Shown here: positions 51,482 through 61,800 of the stretch, piece by piece
Layout: each line of letters opens with the position of its first letter
How positions within the stretch are numbered: the stretch's first letter is position 1
Origin: Nitzschia sp. DOCU1
Lineage: Eukaryota > Bacillariophyta > Bacillariophyceae > Bacillariales > Bacillariaceae
DNA length: 64,000 bases
NCBI GenBank assembly: GCA_951394045.1
Contig: OX595987.1
Location: forward strand, 2,604,001-2,668,000
Direction: 5' to 3'
The notes under the pieces: generated by a model
Seen by the model: only the letters and a program-made list of their open reading frames with translations
What the model was told of the DNA's origin: nothing
The model's database searches: none
Position numbers and translations under genes: made by a program

Positions 51482-51915
51482 TCTATCCAAAAGCAGCCAC
51501 TTGTGAAATGACTAGCCGCTAAGGATAAAGGATGTCTGTACCGATGGTTATCTTCTTGTGTCTCTTCCTATCGTAGGATGATGATCAAAGGTGCTCATCG
51601 TCATGAGATTCCTCATATCTCTTTCGAGGCGTTTTCAGCGTATCTTTTTGGTGGCCGAGTTTTGGGGGATGACGTCACTGCCGGGCACTGGTCCCCCTAT
51701 TACCAAGTACAGGACCGTCCGTAGCAAACAACCCCGTTTGATTCACTCCCCGATTTTCTTCTCCCCCAACATGACGTCAGCAAAAGATTTGCCATCCCGC
51801 TCTCGATCGGCATCGGCGGCAGCATCCAAAGATATGCATCGACTGCAACACAAGAAGCAGGTCCATTCAACAACAGTCATTCCGATTGAACGTTTCAGCA
51901 GCATACTCCAATATC
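51482..51915. promoter_or_regulatory. Upstream region of LarA-like gene with two TGACGTCA sites
   Basis: 434 nt divergent intergenic region. It has two perfect TGACGTCA palindromes, 51670-51677 and 51772-51779, spaced 102 nt and lying 246 and 144 nt before the LarA-like ATG. An overlapping plus-strand ORF in another frame (from 51591) shows no protein features. Confidence 0.45.
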
Positions 51916-53325
51916 ATGGCATCTTCCATTCTTCCCTCGTTGGTGTGCGCCGATGGATCCCCCGACACGGCTTTATCGGACGAAACGATTCAAAATCATC
52001 TCTACAGTTTTTTGGACATGCTGGGAACCAAAAACGAAGTCTTGTTGTTACCACCTGATTTTACGCGGTTTCATTCGCAAGCTGGCAAGATCACGTCCAT
52101 GATTGCCGAGTATTATGGGCACATTAAAAACACGAACAACCAAAAAGTGCCGCCAAAGTTGGAAATTTTGCCAGCCCTAGGCACGCATGCACCCATGACA
52201 AAGGAACAAATTGAAACCATGTTTGGTGCCGACTTGGCGAGTCTGGATCCTAGTCCTTTTTTGGTTCATGATTGGCGCAAAGATGTAGAAACGATTGGGT
52301 ATGCACCCAATGAAATGGTCAAGGAGGCGACGCGGGGCATGGTAGATGAACCCTGGCCGGCGCAATTGAACAAGCTAGTGTGGGAAAAACGAAAGAAATC
52401 AGAGGACGATGACAATAGCAAGACTGTCGTCTTGTCCATTGGTCAAGTCGTCCCTCACGAAGTCATGGGCATGGCTAATTTCAACAAGAACCTCTTTGTC
52501 GGGGTGGGAGGGCTCGAAGCCATTAATCTGTCCCACTTTATTGGAGCTGTCTATGGTATGGAGAATATGATGGGCAAGGCGGAGAATCCCTTGAGATCCA
52601 TTCTAAACTATGCCAGCGAGAAGTTTCTGGGACAGCTACCGCTGTGGTACATTCTGAGCGTCATGGGACCCAATGCTCAAACCGGTGAAACAGAAATGAA
52701 AGGACTCTTCATTGGTAATGACATTGAATGTTACACAAAGGCATGCGAGCTGAGTCTTGAAGTCAACTTTACAATGCTGGACAAGGCACCCAAGAAAATG
52801 GTAGTCTACTTGGACGAGGACGAATTTCATTCAACCTGGCTAGGCAACAAATCAATTTATCGAACCCGCATGGCCATTGCGGACGATGGGGAGCTTATCG
52901 TCTTGGCACCTGGTGTGCGGCGGTTTGGTGAAGACGACAAGGTGGACGAGTTGATTCGGAAGTATGGCTACAAGGGGACCCCAGCGACTATGAAAGCCAT
53001 GGAGGGTGACCAAGAGATGAAAGACAATCTTGGGGCAGTCGCACACTTAATTCATGGGAGTTCCGAGGGGAGATTTTCGGTGACATATTGCCCGGGTCAT
53101 TTGACAAGGGAAGAGATTGAGGGAGTCGGGTTCAAGTATGGCGAGCTTTCTGATATGCAAAAGAAGTACGACGTGAATGAACTCAAGACTGGGTGGCAAA
53201 CAGACAAGGAGACAGGTGAAGAGTTCTTCTTCATCAAAAATCCCGCACTTGGTCTTTGGGCAGTGAAAAGTAGATTCGAGAGTGCAAGTGACGAACCTGA
53301 ATCCAAAAAGGCAAGAACAGAGTAA
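51916..53325 (+). CDS. LarA-like nickel-pincer racemase/epimerase family protein
   Basis: 469 aa resembling lactate racemase LarA (DUF2088 plus C-terminal domain). LarA uses a nickel-pincer nucleotide tethered to Lys184, with His200 binding Ni and His108/His174 acting as acid/base. Here H91 (ALGTHAP), H181 (VPHEVMG), K191 (NFNK) and H207 (NLSH) match; the 181-191-207 spacings (10 and 16) equal those of 174-184-200. An N-terminal DFTR motif (residues 48-51) parallels the DxTR of LarA. The Gly-rich loop differs (MGMANFNKN against GFSGGxK). The substrate is unknown; family members act on diverse 2-hydroxy acids. There is no targeting peptide, so it is probably cytosolic. The start is the ATG at 51916, not the upstream TTG. 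Confidence 0.8.
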   Translation: MASSILPSLVCADGSPDTALSDETIQNHLYSFLDMLGTKNEVLLLPPDFTRFHSQAGKITSMIAEYYGHIKNTNNQKVPPKLEILPALGTHAPMTKEQIETMFGADLASLDPSPFLVHDWRKDVETIGYAPNEMVKEATRGMVDEPWPAQLNKLVWEKRKKSEDDDNSKTVVLSIGQVVPHEVMGMANFNKNLFVGVGGLEAINLSHFIGAVYGMENMMGKAENPLRSILNYASEKFLGQLPLWYILSVMGPNAQTGETEMKGLFIGNDIECYTKACELSLEVNFTMLDKAPKKMVVYLDEDEFHSTWLGNKSIYRTRMAIADDGELIVLAPGVRRFGEDDKVDELIRKYGYKGTPATMKAMEGDQEMKDNLGAVAHLIHGSSEGRFSVTYCPGHLTREEIEGVGFKYGELSDMQKKYDVNELKTGWQTDKETGEEFFFIKNPALGLWAVKSRFESASDEPESKKARTE

Positions 53326-53376
53326 AACTTTGATAGACGCTAGCATGTTTACTCTAATAAAGTGAACGAAGGGAAA

Positions 53377-54606
53377 CTATACGTTGAATCGGAAAAGAAT
53401 CACGTCACCTTCTTGGACAATGTATTCCTTTCCTTCACTTCGGAGCAGCCCCTTGGCTTTTGCTGCCGCTTCGCTCCCGCATTCAATCAAATCGTTGTAT
53501 GAGATGGTTTCTGCTCGAATGAAACCGCGCTCGAAATCGTTGTGAATGACACCGGCAGCCTTGGGGGCCGTCCATCCCTTGCGGATGGTCCATGCATGGC
53601 TTTCTTGCGGGCCAGAGGTGTAGTAAGTTTGGAGTTGGAGCAAGTCATAAGCCTCTCGAACAAGTGCTCGAAGACCAGAGTTCTCCAAGCTAACACCCAA
53701 AGACTCCAAAAAGTCTGCTCGCTCTTCATCACTTAGCTCCACCAATTCAGCTTCGACTTGCGCAGAAACGACCACGACCTTGGCTCCTTCGGACTCGGCA
53801 AGTTCTCGGAGTTTGTCGACCATTTCGTTTCCTTCCGCTAGATCGCTATCGGCAACATTCGCTGCATAAATCATCTTTTTCCGTGTCAGCAAACCAAGCG
53901 ATTTGATTGCCTTTTCTTCTTCTTCGTCCAACTCGGCGAAACGAGCCGGCCTATCCGCCTCCAACACTTCCTTGACCTTTTCAAGGGCCCGCGCTTCCGC
54001 TGGATCCGCCTTCTTGTCCTTCTTTACCCTTAGTAAGCGATTTTCGACTTGATCCAGATCAGCAAACGCGAGCTCTAGATTGATAAGCTCAGCATCTCGG
54101 ATTGGGTTGACGGTCCCGTCCACATGAATCACATCGTCATCCTCAAAGCATCGCACAACATGAACCACGGCGTCAGCCTGTCGAATTGAGGCCAAAAACT
54201 TGTTTCCCAAACCTTCTCCCTTGGATGCGCCTTTGATTAGACCCGCAACATCCACAAACTCCAAAGTAGCAGGGACGGTTTTCTGGGATTTGTTCAACTC
54301 GGCCAATTTCAGCAACTTTTCATCAGGGACCGTGACAATACCAACGTTACTCTCGATGGTACAAAACGGGTAGTTGGCAGCTTCGGCACCCTGACTCTCC
54401 GTCAAAGCATTGAAAAGAGTTGATTTGCCGACGTTGGGCAAACCGACAATCGCTGTTTGTAGCTTCATTGTGAGTGTAGATCGTGAGTAACTTCGCACCG
54501 CAATGCTCCCCGACCGAGTGAACGCCGATCGTGAGGCAAAGGCAGAGCATCGCCCCGAGGCAGAGAGAATGCAAGCCATCATCGTCGCAAATAGAGCCAA
54601 TTTCAT
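53377..54606 (-). CDS. YchF/OLA1-type GTPase, plastid-targeted
   Basis: 409 aa Obg-family ATPase/GTPase. P-loop GLPNVGKST, switch YPFCTIE, G3 DVAGLIKGASKGEGLGNKFL, G4-equivalent NVAD, a coiled-coil helical insert and the C-terminal TGS domain (TIRKGWTAPKAAGVIHNDFERGFIRAE) are all present. The first ~40 residues (MKLALFATMMACILSASGRCSAFASR) carry a plastid SAFAS motif, and a second Met (MKLQTAIVGLPN) marks the start of the conserved enzyme. Bacterial-like sequence plus targeting suggests plastid ribosome-associated function. It is tail-to-tail with the LarA-like gene (51 nt between stops). Confidence 0.93.
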   Translation of the reverse strand: MKLALFATMMACILSASGRCSAFASRSAFTRSGSIAVRSYSRSTLTMKLQTAIVGLPNVGKSTLFNALTESQGAEAANYPFCTIESNVGIVTVPDEKLLKLAELNKSQKTVPATLEFVDVAGLIKGASKGEGLGNKFLASIRQADAVVHVVRCFEDDDVIHVDGTVNPIRDAELINLELAFADLDQVENRLLRVKKDKKADPAEARALEKVKEVLEADRPARFAELDEEEEKAIKSLGLLTRKKMIYAANVADSDLAEGNEMVDKLRELAESEGAKVVVVSAQVEAELVELSDEERADFLESLGVSLENSGLRALVREAYDLLQLQTYYTSGPQESHAWTIRKGWTAPKAAGVIHNDFERGFIRAETISYNDLIECGSEAAAKAKGLLRSEGKEYIVQEGDVILFRFNV

Positions 54607-54968
54607 CGTTACTGTCGTTTTCGACCAATTCAAGAAAGAGCGGCGTCGAGAATCTTCGACAACGAAAGAATGGATGGGTTGTCGTCGGTCGTATCGGCTT
54701 TTCTTTTCGAATGTCGTCAGTGTGTGGTTGTCGCGGTTGTGGGAATGATGTGTTAGCCTTTCGCGTGGAAGGTGGCGGGAAATAATGTAGTCGACTTAGT
54801 CTTAATTGATTACTTCGACCCTAAACGCTATCGACCGACAAAAAATGGTGCTCTCTCTACTACCGGTAGACTCAACAGTCGCACTAGGTGCTGCAAACAA
54901 ACTACGAACTAGTGCAATAGAAACGAAATTCTATTGTTAACATCAACTCGAGCCAGGCATCGAAGGGC
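54607..54968. other. Intergenic region, YchF promoter / RPL10A 3' flank
   Basis: 362 nt. No gene was recognised. Confidence 0.4.
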
Positions 54969-55658
54969 TTAGAAGTAGACCTGGATGGAAGGTCCCATAG
55001 AAGTCTTGATGAAGATCTGGCCAATGTTTTGCCACTGCTTCTTCAAAAGCGACGCGAGGAAGTTGGCAGCAAGCTGGGTGTTGACGATGACTTCCTGGGG
55101 GTCCATCTTGACGTTTCCGACAGCAACGTTCAAGCACATGACCTTCTTCATCTGAAACTTGATGGTGGCCTTGACCTCATCAATCTTCTCTTGCATGTCG
55201 TCGCTACCGCCGATCAAGGTCGGGAATTTACCAGCCTTGGTCAAACCGGGACCCAAAAGACGAGGAATCTGCTTGATCATGTTGTCGGAAGCCACAAAGA
55301 AATCGTACTTCTTGGCGAGCTTCTTGACCAACTTCTTGTTCTTGTTAAGCTTCTTCAAGCCTTCAACATCCATGTGGTCAACACCGATGCGGTCGGCTTG
55401 TTCGCAGTGGGCAGCACTTCCGAGAACGCAGCACTTAAGACCAGGGCGAGGGACGGTGGGGAGCTTGAACGTACCAGCGAAACGCTTATCACGGACAGGG
55501 TCGTAGTTCTTCAAGGTAATCTGAATCTCAATGGTTTCAGTGAAGTTACGCTTCTTTCCCTTTTTGTCGGCACCGTTGATGTGAACATCCTTGCCCTCAG
55601 AGTAGGCAAGGATGTCAGTTACGGCCTTCTCAAGAAGGGCAGAGTTGAGTTTAGACAT
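54969..55658 (-). CDS. RPL10A: 60S ribosomal protein L10a (uL1)
   Basis: 229 aa cytosolic uL1 of the L1 stalk. Strongly matching stretches are [64 protein letters not shown] and MGPSIQVYF at the end. It is slightly longer than the usual 217 residues owing to an N-terminal DKKGKKRN insert. Codon choice is strongly biased to C-ending codons (AAG, GTC, GAC), as expected for a highly expressed gene. No intron was found in the CDS. Confidence 0.95.
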   Translation of the reverse strand: MSKLNSALLEKAVTDILAYSEGKDVHINGADKKGKKRNFTETIEIQITLKNYDPVRDKRFAGTFKLPTVPRPGLKCCVLGSAAHCEQADRIGVDHMDVEGLKKLNKNKKLVKKLAKKYDFFVASDNMIKQIPRLLGPGLTKAGKFPTLIGGSDDMQEKIDEVKATIKFQMKKVMCLNVAVGNVKMDPQEVIVNTQLAANFLASLLKKQWQNIGQIFIKTSMGPSIQVYF

Positions 55659-56489
55659 GATATCTGATGGACTTTATCCGAGTCGATGATGGGTCGAGAC
55701 AATCGGTATGTTCTCTGAATGGTGAAAGGAAAGCGACATGATGTGAGACGAGAGGCAAAGTTACTTCTTCCCATCGTACTAAAATGCTTGGTACAAGATC
55801 AACGTAGATTTCCACGGCAGCGGATCGAAAATTTGACAACGACGACCCCAACAAGGCCATCATCAATCCAACCAGGATCAACTTTTGGAATCAAGACAAA
55901 ATCCCATGATCAATATCATCAATAGCATATGTTGCAGCAGAGACTTCCCCACGAAAACCGGCCGATTTCAAAACACCGAACCATCATGGCTGCTTTCTTG
56001 ACGCACCTTCTCGCGAAAAAGTGACTGCACGAGAGCGGGATGTGCTTTTGCATCTTCGAGGGCTTGGAGGCTCGTGTGGTGGTTGTTTCACCCCGGCTGA
56101 CGGACGTACCAGGTACAGGCCGTTTGTCGTCGCACGGCTAGGAGGTATGAATCATATGTACATACGTATGAAGCATATGTAAATACTCAGAGTGTCCATG
56201 GCGGCGCCATTTCATTTATTTTACTGTAGTACATGCTACGACCACTTCTGACCACTCTTGCTACCATAAGAGTATCTCGCGAACAATTATTACTCCTCCT
56301 ATTGTAGCTAGTGGCAGCACAGCAAAGTGCTCTGTGCATTCATCTCTACAGACGACCACACGGGATGTCCAATCTAGGTTTTGACGTCTACTCATAAAAA
56401 TCACCGCAGTGGAATGGGGTATGTTCCTGTTCTGAGTTTCCGGCTCCTTTTTCCGAGCGAGCTGGTTTCTTCCGCTCAACAGCTACTCT
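55659..56489. promoter_or_regulatory. RPL10A upstream region with 21-nt tandem repeat
   Basis: 831 nt. It holds the RPL10A promoter and the 3' flank of the SGNH-like gene. A direct tandem repeat of 21 nt lies at 56145-56186. No ORF with protein features was found. Confidence 0.45.
56145..56186. repeat. 21-nt tandem repeat, two copies
   Basis: Two adjacent copies, 56145-56165 and 56166-56186, differ at two positions (T/G and C/A). Each contains a CATATG core and begins with GTATGAA. Confidence 0.9.
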
Positions 56490-57566
56490 TTAGCCAGAGA
56501 TCATGTCGGGTCCCGCCATTAACGTCTTGAAAAGGCGAGACATGGATGCATAAAACTTCTTACCCAACCTCGTAGGATTGGAAAAGTCCGCATGGAAGCT
56601 CTTGTCCCAAATATCCACCACGTACACATTTTGATAGTTTCTCTGTTTGATCAGTCCCATCAAGGCATTATTCCATTGTTGGAGCTTGCAGTTGGATTGG
56701 CGAACTCCTTCCCCTTCCACAACGGCGTGCACACTGAACCAAATCACATGATCACAGGCGCGTTGCAAGAGTCCCAGATACTTGTCCACGTTTTGAATAT
56801 ATAGATCCTGTGATAAAGGAGGCTCAATGGCAGCATCGTTCAAGCCCGCACTAGCGACACAGACAGACGGCGCTTTGCGGTTCAAGTAGTAGGCCGCCGT
56901 TTCTTGGGTCGTTTTCGAAACTCGTGATGGTATGGACACGTCACGGGCATACTCCACCACGAGGTACTCGACAGACAAGTCTTTATCTGGCCCGCTGTTC
57001 ATTCGAACATTCCAGCAGTGAGTACAATCCATGCAGTACGGTTGCTCTTTGCCCCTACCAATCGGCCCTTCGCCCAATTCTGGATTCGGTGCTTTCCATC
57101 CATCGTCGGGTGGTGGTAGACCGTAGTACAGTAAATTCTGACAGGGATTTCGGCGCGTGCTCAACGTGAGATTCCCAATCGGCCATTGAAGCGACAAAAA
57201 GTATGGAATATTTGCCATCCCGTCGTCACCCAAAAATACCCAAGATGGTTTCTTATGAAAGGTCGGCATCAACGTCTCGTAGCAATCTTGCAATGTTGTG
57301 TTCCACGAGCAGTATCTGTCATCAGGAACAATGTCAAAGGATTGTTTGATACAGACAGGGCGTACGGGACGTAGTGGCGCCTGTTTCTCCTGGTCCGCAC
57401 TCACGACTCCGAAAGGGTCGTCTTTATTGTGTTCTGTGGAGTTGAGCCATGGAATTTCCCACCATGACCAGTAAAAGGTTCCCAAGAACACAAATAGTAC
57501 ACCCGAGATGACCAAGAGACGATACGGGCGTTTTATTCTTCGAATCACACAATTGAGGATCCCCAT
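56490..57566 (-). CDS. Type II membrane protein with SGNH/esterase-like domain
   Basis: 358 aa. A short basic cytosolic N-terminus is followed by one membrane anchor (~18-38, LLVISGVLFVFLGTFYWSW) and a lumenal domain. Possible SGNH blocks are VFLGDDGMANIPYF (block I-like, ~110-123), SAGLNDAA (GxND block III) and a late His-Ala-Asp region (SFHADFSNP). Cys pairs (CMDCTHCW) suggest disulphides. The layout resembles Golgi acyl or sugar-modifying enzymes such as PC-esterase/TBL proteins, but this is weak. The ATG was chosen in a strong context (AACCATGG); the same CCATGG palindrome gives an ATG on the plus strand. Confidence 0.7.
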   Translation of the reverse strand: MGILNCVIRRIKRPYRLLVISGVLFVFLGTFYWSWWEIPWLNSTEHNKDDPFGVVSADQEKQAPLRPVRPVCIKQSFDIVPDDRYCSWNTTLQDCYETLMPTFHKKPSWVFLGDDGMANIPYFLSLQWPIGNLTLSTRRNPCQNLLYYGLPPPDDGWKAPNPELGEGPIGRGKEQPYCMDCTHCWNVRMNSGPDKDLSVEYLVVEYARDVSIPSRVSKTTQETAAYYLNRKAPSVCVASAGLNDAAIEPPLSQDLYIQNVDKYLGLLQRACDHVIWFSVHAVVEGEGVRQSNCKLQQWNNALMGLIKQRNYQNVYVVDIWDKSFHADFSNPTRLGKKFYASMSRLFKTLMAGPDMISG

Positions 57567-57920
57567 GGTTCGTTGCACCTATTTCAATCGATTCCGAATG
57601 GAAGATGTGGAAATGGAAATGGCAAAAGTTCTATCGTATCAAAATGTGACGCTCAACGGAAGTCGGCCATCCCCCATTGACGTTCCCGCCAAAACGGACG
57701 ACAGCAAGACTAAAGATCTTATTGGGTGCGAGGTCCTTCCGAGACCTCGCAATGATGATGTGCCCCCACCATCATTGACGGCCAATGATGAAAAGGCGAA
57801 GAAGATCGCAGGTGTTCTCACATGCTTCTTCAAACCCAGCCATCCGTCGTCGACGGGCGAAAGAGTGTCTTTTTCTCGCCCAAGCATCATTGTTATCGGT
57901 CACAATCACATTCCATCACC
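57567..57920. promoter_or_regulatory. Divergent intergenic region / flavodoxin leader
   Basis: 354 nt. An open plus-strand frame (57566-57924) spans all of it and its TGA overlaps the flavodoxin ATG as ATGA. It has no recognisable protein features and may be leader sequence. Confidence 0.45.
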
Positions 57921-58805
57921 ATGAAGTTCTCCCTGACAGCCCTCGTTATTTTGCCAGCTTGCTGCTCCGCCTTTGCTCCTCGCTTTGGTGGAAGAATCAT
58001 CCATCATGTCATTCCACTGGACATGGCCAAGGTTGGCATTTTCTTTGGCACCAGCACTGGATCGACCGAGACGGTCGCAGATATGATCAAAGAGGAGCTG
58101 GGTGATGACGCGGATGGACCCTTTGACATTGAGGCTCTCGAAGGATCCGTGCAAGAAAATTTCGGCAAGTACTCGGCTCTGATTGTCGGAACTCCCACGT
58201 GGAATACGGGCGCCGATACCGAGAGATCCGGGACTGGGTGGGACGAACTCTACTATAGGACCATGGCAGAACTTGACCTAAGTGGAAAGAAGGTGGCAGT
58301 TTTTGGACTGGGAGATCAAGTCTCGTATTCTGAAAACTATGCAGATGCTTCGGGTGAACTGCACGATGTCTTTGAGGCACTGGGATGTCAAATGATGGGT
58401 TACACGTCTCAGGAAGGTTACGAACATGAAGATTCCAAGGCCATTCGTGGCGACAAGTTTTGTGGGCTCTTGTGTGATATGGTCAATCAAGAAGAATTGT
58501 CGGAAGAGCGTGTAAAGAACTGGATCGCCCAGCTAAAAGAAGAAGGTTTTCTAGAGGGAGGTTCCGTCGCGGCTGCTGCCACCCCCGTCGCCAAGACGGT
58601 CATTGCTGATGTCGCACCGATTGAAAGTTTGTCGGCGTTGGAAGAAAACTCGCAAATGCTCGACCAGACCATTGTATCGCATGCCAACACGGGTTTCACG
58701 CCTTATTACAACGCCAAGAAGAAGAGTACCATGTGGGTTAGCGGTGATGGCCGATCATGCTACTACACTGTAGACCCCGTGTCAACCACTGCCATTTCTC
58801 CATAA
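57921..58805 (+). CDS. Plastid flavodoxin with long C-terminal extension
   Basis: 294 aa. The plastid presequence MKFSLTALVILPACCSAFAPRF has the exact AFAP motif. The flavodoxin domain (~35-205) has the FMN phosphate loop GTSTGSTETVA, the ring-binding TPTWNTGADTERSGTGWDELY and GLGDQVSYSENYADASGELHD. Flavodoxin replaces ferredoxin in photosynthetic electron transfer under iron limitation in many diatoms. Most flavodoxins end at ~170 residues, but about 85-90 more follow here: an Ala-rich linker (GGSVAAAATPVAKTV) and a C-terminal segment (TGFTPYYNAKKKSTMWVSGDGRSCYYTV) of unknown role. The start at 57921 was preferred over the ATG at 57822 because it opens the signal peptide and has an accATG context. 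Confidence 0.92.
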   Translation: MKFSLTALVILPACCSAFAPRFGGRIIHHVIPLDMAKVGIFFGTSTGSTETVADMIKEELGDDADGPFDIEALEGSVQENFGKYSALIVGTPTWNTGADTERSGTGWDELYYRTMAELDLSGKKVAVFGLGDQVSYSENYADASGELHDVFEALGCQMMGYTSQEGYEHEDSKAIRGDKFCGLLCDMVNQEELSEERVKNWIAQLKEEGFLEGGSVAAAATPVAKTVIADVAPIESLSALEENSQMLDQTIVSHANTGFTPYYNAKKKSTMWVSGDGRSCYYTVDPVSTTAISP

Positions 58806-58862
58806 AGAGGAGCATTCAAACATGGTTAAATAGTTTGCAGTGTCAAACTCTATTTTAAGGAT

Positions 58863-61800
58863 CTAGACAGACACCATCATGATTCCTTCGTAGTTGTCGT
58901 CTTCGCCCTCGTCGTGCCGTCGATCGGTGGAATGAAGGGGGGCAGCTGCCATAAAATCAGGAATTGCCAAATCTGGCATGGTCATCATCTGACTCGGGAG
59001 AGTCGACATGGCTGCAAAAGTTGATTCTAGCTCTGCTCTTTCCAAAAGCCCAGCAGCAATGTTGTTGTTGCTTCTATCCATCAACTCGGCAGTTTTGGAC
59101 ATTCCCACGTCCTCATCGCCGTCTTCATCATTGTCGCTGTCGTCTTGATCGCCAAGAAGATTTTCTGCTTCGTCAGCTGCAAAGTCTTCGATGTCTGTAG
59201 TCTCGGGCATTGTCAATAAGCCACCATTCCCATATAAGCTTCGCTTCCACACCCAACCATCCGCCCGTCCCCGTTCCAGTTCCTCGACCACATCGCGGTC
59301 CCACATGGACAAAAACGACTTTTGACGCTGTTTGTCCAAGACGGTGCTGACTGTCGTACGAATCATGACGCTCACATTGTAGGCATAGATTGCAACTATC
59401 TTCCACTGGTCATTCCATTCCATATTCTTCGTCTCTGCATTTTCGTTTTCGCGGTGCATGCGGCAGACCAGCGCCACATAGCTGCACAAAAACGCGGCTT
59501 CGTTTGGAAAATAGACAGAGTGAAGACAATCTGCCCGGCCTAGAATCACCATGGCCTGCAACGGTGTACACTCATCCTTGGGGGGTAGCTTGTGGCGGTA
59601 CGACATATCACTGTTACCGGCTTTGCATGCTTGAGTGGCAAACATGGCAGCCTGTTGTAAGCAACGAAAGGGGTCATAACATCCGGGGTGCGCAGCCAGT
59701 TGCAAGAGTTTTACAGAGATCTGGAGGCAAGCCTTTTCGCACGCCATTTCTGTGTAGCATCCTCGAAGTTTCTTGATCGACTGGTGGACCTTTTCCATAG
59801 CAACGCGAGCAGCTTGCTTGTCTTCGCGGGATGGTTCCTTGAGACCCTCGAACCAGACGTTTCTCATTTCTGACAGGGGGAGGCTGACAAAGCTTTGCAA
59901 TGTTGGTTTTTCAGTTCCTTTGATCCACTCTTGAACCTTCCTCTCGATGACCTTTGCAGACCGTCGCCACCTCGTTTTCTTTTTCTCTATCCGGTCCATG
60001 ACGGCGTCTAGGCCTATTCGGTTGAACAGTTTCCACTCATCAAAACTGGACAACGTGCTCGCAGCTTCACCAATGTCACTATCCCAGAGTCTATCATCGA
60101 CGCAGAATTGAGAAACTGGCAGTAGAATGCTGAGTGACGCATGGAGGAGCCGATTCCTCGTCTTGGGATTCTCTTCGGAGCCAGCAAGCTGCAAACATAG
60201 AGCCGAGAATGCAAGGTACAACATCTCCGCAGCGTCTTCCGCATATCTCGCAATATCTGTTCCTTCCAGCATTTTCTTTCGATCCTCGACCTCTGTCTTG
60301 TACCATTCAGCGTCTTTTACCTCCTCAAGTCTCTCACGAAACCTCACCTCTGGAAATGAAGGCAACAGCGTGCGCAACATGTCCCATTGACGACCAATTT
60401 CCTCTTCCATACCCAACGGCAAAAATCCAGTGACTCGTCCGTCACGCAAATGAACGCCAAAATGTCGGTGACCGTGGCGACGACGCAGCAGCTGCAAAGT
60501 AAATTCTTCAGGCTCCCAGCCGGAGAACAATGATACATTGCACGCCACCGTTAGATTGTAAGCGCGCAACGACACGTGTCGATATTCAGGTGCTAGCCAA
60601 TCTGCCTTGACAGGAAAATGCCCCCAATGGCGATCATCGAGCAATGCGATCTCGGCGTCATTCTTGAAATCCGGGAGGGAAGCAAAGTTCCCGCACAAAA
60701 AGGAAAGCAAGGTGTTTGCATAGCCTAAGACCGTATGAAGCTGATGATATGACAACCTAGCCGTTCCCTCCTTTGCGAGCCACTGGAGGCACCTTGACCC
60801 CGATTTCACGGCCTGTGTAGATTGCAAAACAAAAAGAGACATGAGGGGACTTTCAAGTACAGGCGATAGCCGGGAATCAACTTTGACATCTGACTTACTT
60901 CGGAACAGACGGGGGGTAAACTTCCATCATTGTCCACTGTCCACATGATATAGAAAATCTCTGACAAAGATTTCATCACGGAAATGGCAATATTGACCCG
61001 TTCCGCGTCATGAGTGACAATGAGCTCCCGATTCACCGGACTTCTCTTAGCTGGAGTTTCGACGGCGTCCAAATCGAAACTTGCCGCCGCCAATATGATC
61101 TTCAACAGCTGATTCTTGCGAAAATTGACGAACGGGGAGACTTCCCCTCGGAGGCCCATCAATTGTTCCTTGAGCCCTACCGAAGTCAGCGTTTCCAAAT
61201 GTCGCCGAAACCATGGAGCGAAATGAACAGACCATTCGCTCTCTTTCTTGGCCTTTCGCAAGACATCTGCCAGAAACGCATAGGCAGCAGTACGATCCAG
61301 AGGTTCCGTCATTGCCCTCTGAAAAAGATACCAGAATGGTTCGGTCGATGCCTCGGTTTCTCGTTCTCCCGACGTGAGCCACGAAATCGACTCTTGCTCA
61401 AGGTCATCAATCGCCTCGAGGCATTTACCTGCCAAAAAGTTTCTGCCGCCTTCTCCAATCAACGCAAGTCCATAGAGTACTCTCAGCTCGGGCGGAAGAA
61501 TACCTTTCCTCAGGGACTCGATGAGCTGCAAACTGTCTTCGTTATCGAGATCGTCGTCATCCGACAAAAAACGCGACGAATCATTGTCGACGTCGCTCAT
61601 TCCGTCGCTACTCTCCTGGTACAAAAACAAGCCGTTAGTTCAAACTTACACAATGTATTGAGATGCTCCACGTGGTCCGCTTACCTCTTCGTACGATTCC
61701 AAAAGAAAAGACGGCTTTGACACTCTCTCCAGCCATTCTTTCTCGCGTTTGGCGGCCATGGCCCGTTTATCATGCTTCTTCGCTCGTTCTTTGAAGTAAT

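Noticed and set aside
57508..57924. 138-codon plus-strand ORF before flavodoxin
   Set aside because: Overlaps the start of the divergent gene and has no domain; kept only as a possible leader or uORF.
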